A stretch of 64,000 bases of DNA from Planctomycetaceae bacterium (GCA_020638975.1 JACKHN010000003.1:1-64000), one strand, 5' to 3'. Shown: positions 45,479-55,293, counted from the first letter of the stretch. Made by a program: numbers and translations. The notes: generated from the letters alone by a model not told the origin.

Positions 45479-47773
45479 ATGAGTCGGGATATTATGCGGA
45501 AGTGCGGCGTCTGCTTGCTCGCAGCTGCCATGACCTTGCTCGCTGCTCGTCCCGCCACAGCACAGCAAGGTTCGCGAGACCCACACTTGGCGTACGCCTT
45601 TCCTGCGGGCTGCCAACAGGGTGAATCGTGCGAGGTTGTGGTAGGCGGCCAATTCCTCGAGGAAGCTGCGGAGGCCTATGTCGTCGGTGGCGGCGTTGAA
45701 GTCGAGGTTCTCAAGTGGTATCGCCCGATGACACGCGGCGAGTACAACAACTTGCGAATGGCTCTCGACGAGGCACGTATGAAGCTGGAAGAGGCGGGAA
45801 GTAGCAAGCGACCAACGTCCGAAGAGATCGCAGAGGCTGCTGGAATCAGCGAGGATCAACTGCGAGAGATGGAGATTTACCGCCAACGAGAAGCGGATCC
45901 CAAGCGTCAGCCGAACGAGCAATTGGCGGAAGAAGTAACGCTCAAGATCAGCGTGGCTAAAGACGCCGAGCCGGGCAAACGCGAACTGAGAATGTTGACC
46001 GAGGCGTCGATGTCGAATCCAATCTGGATTCAAGTTGGCAAGTGGCCCGAGGTTCGCGAGACCGAACCGAACGACGTCGAGCCAGACCCGGTCATCAACC
46101 AGTTGCCGATTGTCGTCAACGGACAGATCATGCCCGGCGATGCCGACACGTTTTCCTTCGAAGCGAAAAAGGGGATGCGTCTGGTCATCCAAGCCGCCGC
46201 TCGGGAAGTGATTCCGTATCTCGCAGATGCCGTTCCCGGCTGGTTCCAAGCCGTCATGAGCCTCTCAGACTCGAACGGCAACGAAGTGGCTTACTCCGAC
46301 TCGTTCCACTATCGTCAGGATCCGGTCCTCTACTACGAGGTGCCTCGCGACGGTAAGTACATGGTTCAGATTCACGACTCAATTTACCGCGGTCGTGAGG
46401 ATTTCGTTTATCGGATCACCTTGGGCGAGTTGCCATTCGTCACCAGTATTTTCCCGCTGGGTGCGCGGGTGGACTCGGATGTTAAAGTCGAACTTGAGGG
46501 TTGGAATCTTTCACAAGACACGCTCGATATCAAAATGGCGTCTCGCCGTCACTATCGTCCCGTTCAATGGTATTCGGCCCCGCAATACGATGGCACAGTG
46601 ATCCGCTTTCCGATGCAGGTCGATCGTTTGCCGGAAGTGTTTGATGAAGAACCCAACAACGATCTAAAGACAAGCCAAAGTGTAAAGACTCGCTCAATCA
46701 TCAATGGTCGCATCGACTACCCGGGTGACCAGGACATCTATCGCCTTGAAGGATTCGGCCGTCTGGTCGTTGATGTGCAGGCTCGCCGACACGGATCACC
46801 ACTCGACTCGATCTTGAGCATCACGGACGCCCAGGGTAAGGAGTTGGCGTACAACGATGACCACGAAGACAAGTCACAGGCGTTCTTAACGCATCACGCT
46901 GACTCGCACTTGGAGGCAGTCATCCCCGGCACCGGTGAGTACTTCCTGCACGTGGGCGACGCGCAGCGCAATGGCGGCAAGGACTTCATCTATCGGCTGA
47001 ACTTGCGAGGCCCACAACCGGACTACGAACTTCGCGTGGTCCCGTCGAGCATCATCGCACATGCCGGGGCCGTTGTGCCGATCACGGTGTTCGCGCTGCG
47101 TAACGATGGCTTCGCGGAAGATATCGAATTGTCGTTGGTCGACCCGCCCCCAGAGTTTCGGCTGGACGGTGGCGTGATCCCAGGGAATGCTGAACGAACC
47201 CGCATGACCCTGACCGTTCCAGCAACTCCTCCCGACGGTCCCGTTCTCTTAGAAATGGAAGGCCACGCACGAAGCGGCAAGGGCAGCAGCGTGATGCTGA
47301 CGCGACCCGGCGTGCCTGCCGAAAACATGATGCAGGCATTTATCTGGTATCACTTGGTGCCTGTGGAAGATTGGACGGTCATCATCAGCGGTAAACCGCG
47401 AGCTACGCCACCCTTTGCGATCATCATGCCTGATCGACGAGTGAATCTGGTTCGCGGCGGTGAAACCTTTTTGAACGTGAATCCGCTTGTGAAAAACCTC
47501 GTCGCGAAAGAGATGCGAGTCGAACTCGACGACGCTCCCAAGGGCGTTAGTGCTGAGGTCGTAACGGACAACTTAAATAGATTCGCCGTAAAAATCACCA
47601 CTGCCGTTGAGGAAGCGGAACCCGGCCTGCGCGGCAACCTTCTCCTGCGCGTTCTCAAGGAAACGACGCCTGCCCCCACCGTAGAGAATCCCATGCCAAA
47701 GCCGCGGCGTACCGACTACGGCCTCCTCCCTGCCATCCCATTCGAAATCGCTCAACGTAAGTCGGTGCGTTGA
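45479..47773 (+). CDS. Secreted PPC-domain protein
   Basis: 764 residues from ATG 45479 (GGAGAG upstream). A signal peptide (MRKCGVCLLAAAMTLLAARP) is followed by beta-sandwich PPC-type repeats: ETEPNDVEPDPVINQLPIVV then NGQIMPGDADTFSFEAKKGM, and a second EEPNNDLKTSQSVKTRSIIN with GRIDYPGDQDIYRLEGF. Between them is a coiled-coil-like insertion (MALDEARMKLEEAG). The PPC domain (bacterial pre-peptidase C-terminal) usually aids secretion or binding. It completes the four-gene set on this strand and may be the secreted partner. Confidence 0.86.
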   Translation: MSRDIMRKCGVCLLAAAMTLLAARPATAQQGSRDPHLAYAFPAGCQQGESCEVVVGGQFLEEAAEAYVVGGGVEVEVLKWYRPMTRGEYNNLRMALDEARMKLEEAGSSKRPTSEEIAEAAGISEDQLREMEIYRQREADPKRQPNEQLAEEVTLKISVAKDAEPGKRELRMLTEASMSNPIWIQVGKWPEVRETEPNDVEPDPVINQLPIVVNGQIMPGDADTFSFEAKKGMRLVIQAAAREVIPYLADAVPGWFQAVMSLSDSNGNEVAYSDSFHYRQDPVLYYEVPRDGKYMVQIHDSIYRGREDFVYRITLGELPFVTSIFPLGARVDSDVKVELEGWNLSQDTLDIKMASRRHYRPVQWYSAPQYDGTVIRFPMQVDRLPEVFDEEPNNDLKTSQSVKTRSIINGRIDYPGDQDIYRLEGFGRLVVDVQARRHGSPLDSILSITDAQGKELAYNDDHEDKSQAFLTHHADSHLEAVIPGTGEYFLHVGDAQRNGGKDFIYRLNLRGPQPDYELRVVPSSIIAHAGAVVPITVFALRNDGFAEDIELSLVDPPPEFRLDGGVIPGNAERTRMTLTVPATPPDGPVLLEMEGHARSGKGSSVMLTRPGVPAENMMQAFIWYHLVPVEDWTVIISGKPRATPPFAIIMPDRRVNLVRGGETFLNVNPLVKNLVAKEMRVELDDAPKGVSAEVVTDNLNRFAVKITTAVEEAEPGLRGNLLLRVLKETTPAPTVENPMPKPRRTDYGLLPAIPFEIAQRKSVR

Positions 47774-47794
47774 GGCACCTGCGGAGATCTTGGG

Positions 47795-49636
47795 TTAACG
47801 CAGCGACGTCGGCGTCCTTTCAGCAACTATCGCGCGGCCCTCATCATCTCCCATTGCGAAGACGGATTGCGAACGTTGTGAAAACAGAATCTCATCGGGA
47901 GGACCGCTCTCGGAGAATCCGATTTGTAGCATGTCGAGCAGCGACCCGCGAGCAAAATGAACCTTGACGATCGCGAGGTTGTAATCGATAAGGGACCGTT
48001 GATAAGACGTCGCCGCTTCCGTCTCGCGGATTTGCGCCTGCAGCAACGTTTCGATATCAGCTTCACCCGCCGCGTGACGCTCGGCTTCGGCCTGCAAGCG
48101 GACCCCCGCCGCCTCGCGACTTATTGCCAGCGACTGAGTAACACCATACGCACGATCCAATTCAGTAAACGCGGTTCGCAAATCCGCAGCCAGTTGTTGC
48201 TGCTGCTCCTCAAATAGGGCATGTTCACGACGCAGTCGAAGTTCAGCGTTGCGAACGGCGGCGTGTTCGCGGCGATTTCCGATCGCACGCTGGATTTCAA
48301 CGCCAATGCGCCACCCCTGAAGTGCTTGGTCGAACAGAGGATCCTGATTCCCGGGATCGTCCGCCAGACGCCGATACTCTCCCACCAAGTCGACTTGCGG
48401 TCGCGTTAGGTTCTGAGCGGCCTTAAGCTCCAACTCGCGTTTCTGAATATTGGCAGCTTGTTTGCGGTTCTCGATGCGACGCGTCGTCGCAAGCTCCAGA
48501 GACTCGTGCCAATCAAAGACGAATTGCGCTTCCAGGGGCCGCGTCGTTGGTCGAATCACCCGACCGTCGGTCGTCGGCAACCCCAATAGCGAACGCAGTT
48601 TGATTTCAGTACTGTAGACCCCCGTCGGTGTTGGGCCGGTACCACTGACGGCATTCTGAACAGCAGCGTCTGCGGTGTAATACTGCTGCCTGGCGATGGC
48701 CTCGAAATCACGCGGGCTCACCTGCTCTGCCACTCGCCGCCGCTCACTTTCCCAGGATTCACGAGCATGGTCGCGAGCAGCTTTCTTGGTTTCGAGATTG
48801 CGGAAGGCGAAGGAAAGTTCCCAGTAGGTGAAGGAGACGTCTCGGACTAAGTCTCTCACCGCCAGTTCCAAATCGAGGTGGGCCTTTTCCGTTTCGATCT
48901 GCGCGATCCAAATGCCACGGTAATTGCCAGGTTGTGCCCCCGGACCCGCGATGCGATTGAACTCAGCGCCGCCTCCGCGAAGCAAAGGGTGTCGGGCGGT
49001 GGCGCCATAGGCGGCGAATGGGCCCTGGGCGAGTTTCGAGTCGTAACCACCGAGAGCACCGACGGTCACTTGCGTACCTGACACCAGCGTGCGCCCCAGT
49101 CCTGCCGTAGCCATCGTCGTCGGCTGTGAAAAGACCCCGAATGGACCGACTGGCACGGACGAGCCGACTGAGCGACCGCCGCCATTCCAAAACATCTCCG
49201 TCTCGAAACGAGTATCGAACGCAGAGAGAGCGGCATCGGGACCGAAATTTGGATCGGATTGCACTATTGCCGGATCGAGCGGAGTTGCGGTGGTGTTCGG
49301 CATTGCTAGCACACGACCGCCTGTCCCACGAACCACCGAGCTGTTTGCAAGCGCTATCTGTACCGCATCGTCCAGCGACATTGGCCAAGGCGCGAGAGCG
49401 TCGATGTCTCGAACTTTGGGTGGCGGAAGGGCCGTTCTCTCTTGGTAGGAAACCATCTGAAGACTTGAGTCGGGGAACACCTGTTCGCGAAGTGCTCGGA
49501 CATATCTGTCTTCCGAGGAAGCGTCTTGGCTAACGCTAGTGTAACGCGCAGCAGACCGAGTCTGACATCCTGTCAGATTTGCACAGATGGTCAAAGCGAC
49601 GAGTGTGCCGCAGATCCACCGCCACGGTTCGTACAT
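47795..49636 (-). CDS. TolC-like outer-membrane efflux lipoprotein
   Basis: 613 residues. The signal peptide ends in a lipobox (ANLTGC, Cys24), so it is lipid-anchored. The OEP repeats include LDDAVQIALANSSVVRGTGG, VRDVSFTYWELSFAFRN, NLTRPQVDLVGEYRRLADDP and the long coiled-coil segment LRREHALFEEQQQQLAADLR, AAGEADIETLLQAQIRETEA. It forms a channel in the outer membrane for efflux or secretion. No inner-membrane partner lies beside it in this window. It is 227 bp after the actF stop and may be transcribed separately. Confidence 0.9.
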   Translation of the reverse strand: MYEPWRWICGTLVALTICANLTGCQTRSAARYTSVSQDASSEDRYVRALREQVFPDSSLQMVSYQERTALPPPKVRDIDALAPWPMSLDDAVQIALANSSVVRGTGGRVLAMPNTTATPLDPAIVQSDPNFGPDAALSAFDTRFETEMFWNGGGRSVGSSVPVGPFGVFSQPTTMATAGLGRTLVSGTQVTVGALGGYDSKLAQGPFAAYGATARHPLLRGGGAEFNRIAGPGAQPGNYRGIWIAQIETEKAHLDLELAVRDLVRDVSFTYWELSFAFRNLETKKAARDHARESWESERRRVAEQVSPRDFEAIARQQYYTADAAVQNAVSGTGPTPTGVYSTEIKLRSLLGLPTTDGRVIRPTTRPLEAQFVFDWHESLELATTRRIENRKQAANIQKRELELKAAQNLTRPQVDLVGEYRRLADDPGNQDPLFDQALQGWRIGVEIQRAIGNRREHAAVRNAELRLRREHALFEEQQQQLAADLRTAFTELDRAYGVTQSLAISREAAGVRLQAEAERHAAGEADIETLLQAQIRETEAATSYQRSLIDYNLAIVKVHFARGSLLDMLQIGFSESGPPDEILFSQRSQSVFAMGDDEGRAIVAERTPTSLR

Positions 49637-49863
49637 GCGATAGATTTCGTTGGGAGCAGTGAGAATTGAGAGGGGAAGCGATAAGAACTGGCGCGCGACG
49701 AGGGGTCTATCAAGTTATTATCGGAGTCCTACAGTCGGATTAGTAGCGAGAACCGTCACAGGCGGTCTCGCTTCCTAGTCGGCAAAGTCGCCGTAATCCG
49801 GATAGTTTGCCGTTTCATTGGAGCGGAGTTACATCCAACCAATGCGACTCGCTTCCGCCAATC

Positions 49864-51066
49864 TCAACCGGCGTGGTAATGCAGACTCTCGCTCAGCAGT
49901 GGATCGTGGCGAGGTACGGGTGGTGCTTGGGCAAACGAGCGGAAAAGCATCAAGCCTGCCGCACCAAGCAAGCAACTGATCGAAGCGACCTCCCAGACGC
50001 CGAAGACGGGCGTTTCGCCGAGCGTCGACGGGAATACCATCACGTAAAGATCAACCCAGCGACCGATCAGAACGACGACAGCCACCTTCATCATGATGCC
50101 CGCGTTTCGCTTCGCTGGCTTGGGCAGTAGCACAAAAAACGGGACAACCCAATTCAACACAATCGATCCGACCACGACCGGGCCCCACGGCCCGTGGGTG
50201 CGCGTGATGAAGTAGGAGGTCTCTTCAGGAATGTTCGAGTACCAGATCAGCATGTATTGGCTGAACCAGATGTACATCCAGAAACAACTGAAGCCGAGCA
50301 ACAATTTGCCGAGGTCATGTAAGTGCTCGTCGTTGAATACGCCGCGTAGCGGCCCGTCGTGTGAACGCAGTATCAACCCGAGGATGATCATGACTGCCAA
50401 GGCAGCTTGGATCATGCCAGCAAAGTTGTAGACGCCCCACATCGTGCTGAACCACATCGGCTCTAACGCCATCATCCAATCGGCACTCGCCAGCGAGAAC
50501 GTGACCGCGTAGACCGCAAGAAACAGCGCCGCGATGCGTACATTGCCGCCGGTGATGGCTGCATCGCTCGTCTTGTCTTGGCGGCGAGACCTCGCAACTA
50601 GCCAGCCGGCAAGCAAACTCCATAGCGAGACATAGATGACGGCGCGAAGCGCCCAGAATGATGGAGTGAGCCACAGTTCCTTGAACCAAAACGTCCCAGC
50701 ATCGCCGTGCCAGTCGTGGTGCCAGCCGTAACGCGACATCCGCACTCCAAGCACAATCAACATCGCGATGCCGGCGACAGGAAGCACTTTGGCCATGGCT
50801 TCCGGAATCCGTCGAAAGGCAACATGCCAGCCGCCACCGGAAACGTAGGTCAGCGCCACGAAGAGCGCTCCGCCCAAAGCGATCGTCAGCAAGTAAAATG
50901 TTCCGACGAGCAGATTGCTCCACACGCGTTCCGCTGCGAACGCCACGCCGCAAGCGAGAATGATTGCACCCGCGATGGCGAGTCGTTGCAGGAAGCGATT
51001 ATGGCGAGTCACACTCGTCGCGTCGAACAAGCGATTTGGGCTGGTATGTGAATCTTCGGTTGTCAT
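49864..51066 (-). CDS. actF: Alternative complex III subunit ActF (membrane subunit, NrfD-related)
   Basis: 400 residues with about ten transmembrane segments, from LAIAGAIILACGVAFAAERV to LLGAAGLMLFRSFAQAP. The FAGMIQAALAVMIILGLILR, DEHLHDLGKLLLGFSCFWMY and WFSQYMLIWYSNIPEETSYF segments are typical of the second NrfD-like ActF subunit. Last gene of the act operon, 5 bp after actE. It probably helps form the quinol side of the complex. Confidence 0.88.
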   Translation of the reverse strand: MTTEDSHTSPNRLFDATSVTRHNRFLQRLAIAGAIILACGVAFAAERVWSNLLVGTFYLLTIALGGALFVALTYVSGGGWHVAFRRIPEAMAKVLPVAGIAMLIVLGVRMSRYGWHHDWHGDAGTFWFKELWLTPSFWALRAVIYVSLWSLLAGWLVARSRRQDKTSDAAITGGNVRIAALFLAVYAVTFSLASADWMMALEPMWFSTMWGVYNFAGMIQAALAVMIILGLILRSHDGPLRGVFNDEHLHDLGKLLLGFSCFWMYIWFSQYMLIWYSNIPEETSYFITRTHGPWGPVVVGSIVLNWVVPFFVLLPKPAKRNAGIMMKVAVVVLIGRWVDLYVMVFPSTLGETPVFGVWEVASISCLLGAAGLMLFRSFAQAPPVPRHDPLLSESLHYHAG

Positions 51067-51071
51067 AGTTC

Positions 51072-52094
51072 CTAACCTTCGGATTCTGTGGTTGGTTCTG
51101 GCGTGACGGCAGGGACTTCTGGCTGCGGAGCCTCTGTCTTTGCCGCGTCGTCTGCGGACGCGTCTCGCAGCTCATTCGGAGGCGTTTTCGATTCTTCCGT
51201 TTCCGTCGTCGCGGTCGCCTTGTCGTCGGTCGCCTTTGTCTCTTCAGTTGGTTGACTAGGTGCGTTCGGTTCTGGTTCCGGCACTGGCATCTTGGGCGTT
51301 GCGGTAACTTCGGCCTTCACTTGCGATGCGGGTTCGTCGGTGAGAGGCGTTGACGGTGCTTCTGTTTCGACCGGAGCGGTTTCCGGAACGGGAGGTGCCT
51401 TGCTTTGAAGATCGCGCACGTAGTTGATCACATCCCAGCGAAGGTCGCGGGATAGTTGCGAGGCGAACGGAGCCATACTGCCTTGGCCGTAGGTCAGGAT
51501 GTGAAACAGTTGCCCATCCTTCATCTGCAGCGACTTGCCGGTCAGCATCGAAGGTGGCGGCGGGAAGCCGCGTTGCGGAACGAGCCCGTCACCTGCCCCC
51601 TTCGGACCATGACACGAGATGCAATACGTGACATAGACCTTGCTCCCACGCTCAAGCGACGCAGCGAATCGTTCGCTCACGATTGTTTCTTTACTCGTAC
51701 CTGGGCTTGCCGAGAGTTCAGATGCTTCGGGCTTCATATCGAGTGAGCCGACGGCGCTAGCCGCGGGCTCTGCCACATCGGCGTCAACAGCCGCTTCGAT
51801 TGCACTCCGACTGACGGGATTCACAAGCTCCTCGCCCGCTCGAACGGCATCCTCTTTCGTGGCGGTATAGTACAGAGGCAGTTGCCCGCGCGCGATCGTA
51901 CCGGGGACTGGCGGCTGCATCGTTCGCCCGTCGGCGAAGTTCGGGTTTGCAGCAAAGGCTTCCCAAGCCGGCGTGTACTTCATGTCCGGCAGGATCTCGA
52001 TGTTCGGCTTGGAATAATCTACGCCCACGCCAGCGGTCATAACGACAACGACCACAAGCAGCACAGCGAGAACGGTGTTTGTGCGATTCATCAT
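51072..52094 (-). CDS. actE: Alternative complex III subunit ActE (monohaem cytochrome c)
   Basis: 340 residues. An N-terminal helix (TVLAVLLVVVVVMTAGVGV) anchors or exports it; the haem motif CISCHGPKGAGDG is at about 158-170, with the distal Met in YGQGSMAPFASQ. After the cytochrome domain comes an unusual tail of about 110 residues rich in Pro, Glu, Ala, Thr and Lys. Start and stop overlap actD by 4 bp. It passes electrons from the complex to a downstream acceptor. Confidence 0.9.
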   Translation of the reverse strand: MMNRTNTVLAVLLVVVVVMTAGVGVDYSKPNIEILPDMKYTPAWEAFAANPNFADGRTMQPPVPGTIARGQLPLYYTATKEDAVRAGEELVNPVSRSAIEAAVDADVAEPAASAVGSLDMKPEASELSASPGTSKETIVSERFAASLERGSKVYVTYCISCHGPKGAGDGLVPQRGFPPPPSMLTGKSLQMKDGQLFHILTYGQGSMAPFASQLSRDLRWDVINYVRDLQSKAPPVPETAPVETEAPSTPLTDEPASQVKAEVTATPKMPVPEPEPNAPSQPTEETKATDDKATATTETEESKTPPNELRDASADDAAKTEAPQPEVPAVTPEPTTESEG

Positions 52095-52630
52095 TGCAGT
52101 TCGCCTCCGGGCGTCGTCACTCTCTCCTCGACAGCCAACACATGAAACTCCTGCAGCATGCTTCGTACCGCCGCGGCATCGAAAGCGGCGTTGGCCTCAT
52201 CGATCACAAGGACGAAACGATCGTCTGTGATCCGCGGGTCGATGATCTGTGGTTGCTTGCCGGGAAACAGGCGGCTGACGGCGAAGAGTGCGAACACGGA
52301 TCCGAAACCGGCTAGCAGCACCGCCGCCTCGAATGCCACCGGGACATCCGAAGGCAGCGAATTCCAGGGCTTTCCGCCAACATCAAGCTGCCAATCGATC
52401 GACGCTGTCCAGTGTTCGAACCACAGCATCCCAAGTGCTCCCGTCATGCCGCACAGGAAACAGACCCAGGTTAAACGCGACGGTCTCAAGCCCATGGCTC
52501 GTTCGAGTCCGTGCACGGCGTAAGGGGTGAACGCATCAACGATCTCGAAGCCGCCACGCCGCACGGCATCGGTGGCGGCAAGCAAGTCGTCTTCGTGTTC
52601 GAATGTTGCAAGCAATACGCGGTCGCTCAT
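52091..52630 (-). CDS. actD: Alternative complex III subunit ActD (DUF3341)
   Basis: 179 residues. It has the DUF3341 start (LLATFEHEDDLLAATDAVRR, GGFEIVDAFTPYAVHGLERA, MGLRPSRLTWVCFLCGMTGA) and two membrane helices. It is a membrane subunit of ACIII. Overlaps actC and actE by 4 bp each. Confidence 0.93.
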   Translation of the reverse strand: MSDRVLLATFEHEDDLLAATDAVRRGGFEIVDAFTPYAVHGLERAMGLRPSRLTWVCFLCGMTGALGMLWFEHWTASIDWQLDVGGKPWNSLPSDVPVAFEAAVLLAGFGSVFALFAVSRLFPGKQPQIIDPRITDDRFVLVIDEANAAFDAAAVRSMLQEFHVLAVEERVTTPGGELQ

Positions 52631-54018
52631 GCTGCTTTCTCCTTACTGCTGGATTCCGCAGACGGACGCTTCTTCAAGTGGGCTGCCCCCTTGATTTCTG
52701 CGATCGCAATGACCGGCGCGATCCGACAGAAGATCAGGAAGCAAGTGAAGAACAAGCCGAAGCTGCCAACGAACGTGGCAATCTCGATCCAGGTCGGAGC
52801 GTAGTCCGCCCAACTCGACGGCAGGAAGTCGCGATGCAAGCTCGTGACGATGATAACGAATCGCTCGAACCACATGCCGACATTGACCAGGATGACAATC
52901 ACGAACACAACTGGCAATGTTGATCGAAGTTTCTTCGACCAGAGCAACTGCGGGATCACCACATTGCAGGAAACCATCGTCCAATACGCCCAGGCGAACG
53001 GCCCTAACGCACGGTTCTTAAATACGAACTGCTCGTAACCGTTGCCACTGTAGAAGGCGGTAAAGAACTCGGTGCCATAGGCTAAGCCCACGATGCATCC
53101 CATCGACATCATCAGTTTGCACATGCGGTCGATATGCGTCATCGTGATATAGTCTTCCAACTGCATCACCTTGCGAGCAATAATCATCAACGTCAGCACC
53201 ATCGCCAGGCCGCTGAAGATCGCTCCCGCCACGAAGTAAGGCGGAAAGATCGTCGTATGCCAGCCTGGAATCACGGCGGTCGCGAAGTCCATGCTGACGA
53301 TCGTATGCACAGAAAACACCAGCGGCGTCGCCAAACCGGCGAGCAGTAAGTACACGGTCTCGTAACGAAGCCACGTACGTGCCGAACCGTTCCAGCCCAG
53401 GCACAGAATTGAAGTGATCCGCTTTCGCCAACCAGGTTCGCTACGATCGCGAATCGTTGCCAGATCGGGCAGCAGGCCGACGTACCAGAACACTGCTGAA
53501 ATTGCCAAGTAGGTCGAGATGGCAAAGACGTCCCAGAGCAATGGCGACTTAAAGTTCACCCACAATGGTCCGCGCGTGTTTGGATAAGGCATCATCCAGA
53601 ACGCCAGCCACGGTCGGCCCATATGAATTAGCGGGAAGATGCCTGCACACATAACCGCGAACAATGTCATCGCTTCAGCAGATCGGTTAACCGCCGTGCG
53701 CCATTTCTGACGAAACAGGAAGAGCACTGCCGAAATGAGTGTTCCGGCGTGGCCAATACCGACCCAGAACACGAAATTCGTGATATCGAATGCCCAGCCG
53801 ACGGTCTTGTTCAGCCCCCACGTTCCGATTCCGGTTGCGATCTGATACCACACGGCGGCAACGCCGACGATCAACGCGGTAAATGACAAACCAAATGCAG
53901 CCCACCACAGTGCCGTTGGTTTGCGAGCCATCGGGGCGCAAATGTCGTTCGTAACATCGCTGATCGTTTTGTCGCCCGTGACGAGCGGCGGTCGTAAGGT
54001 GGCAGTCCCTGAGGACAT
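52627..54018 (-). CDS. actC: Alternative complex III subunit ActC (NrfD/PsrC family)
   Basis: 463 residues with about ten transmembrane segments. It reads ITNFVFWVGIGHAGTLISAV, FPLIHMGRPWLAFWMMPYPN, PLWVNFKSPLLWDVFAISTY, TIVSMDFATAVIPGWHTTIF and VNVGMWFERFVIIVTSLHRD, in the order of NrfD/ActC proteins, which carry the quinol site. It is separated from actB by a 1.28-kb REP/transposase island. Confidence 0.92.
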   Translation of the reverse strand: MSSGTATLRPPLVTGDKTISDVTNDICAPMARKPTALWWAAFGLSFTALIVGVAAVWYQIATGIGTWGLNKTVGWAFDITNFVFWVGIGHAGTLISAVLFLFRQKWRTAVNRSAEAMTLFAVMCAGIFPLIHMGRPWLAFWMMPYPNTRGPLWVNFKSPLLWDVFAISTYLAISAVFWYVGLLPDLATIRDRSEPGWRKRITSILCLGWNGSARTWLRYETVYLLLAGLATPLVFSVHTIVSMDFATAVIPGWHTTIFPPYFVAGAIFSGLAMVLTLMIIARKVMQLEDYITMTHIDRMCKLMMSMGCIVGLAYGTEFFTAFYSGNGYEQFVFKNRALGPFAWAYWTMVSCNVVIPQLLWSKKLRSTLPVVFVIVILVNVGMWFERFVIIVTSLHRDFLPSSWADYAPTWIEIATFVGSFGLFFTCFLIFCRIAPVIAIAEIKGAAHLKKRPSAESSSKEKAA

Positions 54019-54062
54019 CGTTGTCTCCGTTAATGGATCGCCTGCGGGGATGTTGCATGGCT

Positions 54063-54286
54063 GCGAGAAGCCCCGTAAACGGGGCTGAAAACCAGGGGTA
54101 ACGCCGCGTGAACCCCGGCATGAATGCCAGGGCTAATACTAATCGGTTGGACTTGCTCTTCCGGGACGCTGAAGCTAATCCCCTTCAGTTTGCCGTGGCT
54201 TCCCGCGCAGCGGTAATAGCCCCGGCGTTCACGCCGGGGTAGGATCGTCACATGATGTTCTGAGGCTCGTTCACGAGCCTTCTCGC
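54063..54286. repeat. Left REP cluster: two bipartite units in opposite orientation
   Basis: Unit L1 (54063-54137, plus) reads GCGAGAAG, hairpin AGCCCC/GGGGCT, a spacer, then CCCCGGCATGAATGCCAGGG and GGCTAAT. Unit L2 (54214-54286, minus) is TAATAGCCCCGGCGTTCACG, CCGGGG, a spacer, then AGGCTCGTTCACGAGCCT and TCTCGC. Both are about 75 bp and form a nested inverted pair, 43 bp upstream of the transposase frame. Confidence 0.85.
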
Positions 54287-54329
54287 TGCTTGTGCTTGAG
54301 CTACTTCGACATCCGGGAGGGCAATTGCA

Positions 54330-54776
54330 ATGTCGCGAAACTACTACTCCGAGATCAATCTCCATCTGGTCTGACACACCAAGGGCAGCTCGCCTCTGCT
54401 GACCGCAAGCGTCGCGCCACTTGCTCATCGTGCATTGCGAAGGCGGATCATTGATACACCAGGAGCGTTCGTGCATGAGATCGGAGGAATCGAAACGCAC
54501 GTGCATCTGGCCGTAACGATTCCGCCAACTCTGTTGATCAGTGAGTGTATTGGACAGCTTAAGGGTGGCTCGTCGCATGACGTCAACGAGGAAGCTGGGA
54601 AGCGACAGAAAGTGTTGCAATGGCAAGCTGGCTACGGTGTCGTTAGTTTTGGAACGAAGGACCTGGAATGGGTGAAGGCCTATATCCAAAGTCAGCGCGA
54701 GCATCACGCCAAGCAGACGACGCACGACCGATTGGAACGCATCGACCAAATTGAGGGCGGCGGAATTCGCGCGTGA
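54330..54776 (+). pseudogene. Y1 (IS200/RAYT-like) REP-associated transposase broken by a TGA
   Basis: From ATG 54330 (RBS GGGAGGG) the frame gives MSRNYYSEINLHLV, then TGA (54372-54374) at a position that is Trp in relatives (INLHxVWHTK), then HTKGSSPLLTASVAPLAHRA. The rest, read from 54435, has ETHVHLAVTIPP, where HVH is the HUH metal site, LISECIGQLKGGSSHDVNEE, QAGYGVVSFG, and VKAYIQSQREHHA, whose Tyr is the catalytic residue of Y1 transposases. It is otherwise near full length (148 codons). A single nonsense change inactivates it. Confidence 0.8.
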
Positions 54777-54800
54777 TGGTTGGTTGCTAAAGCAGTTGCG

Positions 54801-55246
54801 GCGAGAAGCCCCGTAGACGGGGCTCGATGTACGGTTTATTGGCCGGCGTACCCCGGCATGAATGCCGGGGCTATTACCGCTGCGCGGAGAAGTTGTTGCG
54901 AGCGATGCTGAATCAATTGAGCAGCGAAGTTCGTTTTGATGTTGCCCCCTCGCCGGCACGGAGGGACGAAGGATATTAGCCCTGGGCTTTAGCCTAGGGA
55001 ACGCTCGCAGATTGGATCTAAGCCCCGAAGGTGGCGACACCAGTCGTCCACGCTTTGAAGTGCCGCCGCCTTCGGGGCTCTCGGCAACCTTTGTATCGAT
55101 TTCTCCGGCATGAATGCCGCGGCTAGTAGCTAGAGACGTAGTTCGCGTAACACCACTCGCTAACGCGATACCATAATAGCCCCGGCGTTCACGCCGGGGT
55201 AACACGGCGAGCCTCCAACCCCAGACTCGTTTACGAGTCTTCTCGC
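54801..55246. repeat. Right REP cluster: two bipartite units plus extra hairpins
   Basis: Unit R1 (54801-54876, plus) reads GCGAGAAGCCCCGTAGACGG GGCT..., then CCCCGGCATGAATGCCGGGG and CTATTA. Unit R2 (55174-55246, minus) is TAATAGCCCCGGCGTTCACG, CCGGGG, then AGACTCGTTTACGAGTCT TCTCGC. Between them are hairpins at 54978-55001, 55021-55079 (AGCCCCGAAGG...CCTTCGGGGCT) and 55103-55124. The layout mirrors the left cluster, so the transposase is bracketed by matching units. Confidence 0.85.
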
Positions 55247-55293
55247 CGCACTCGCTTGAGCGAATCTGACACGCATTCGCGACTCTCGACACC

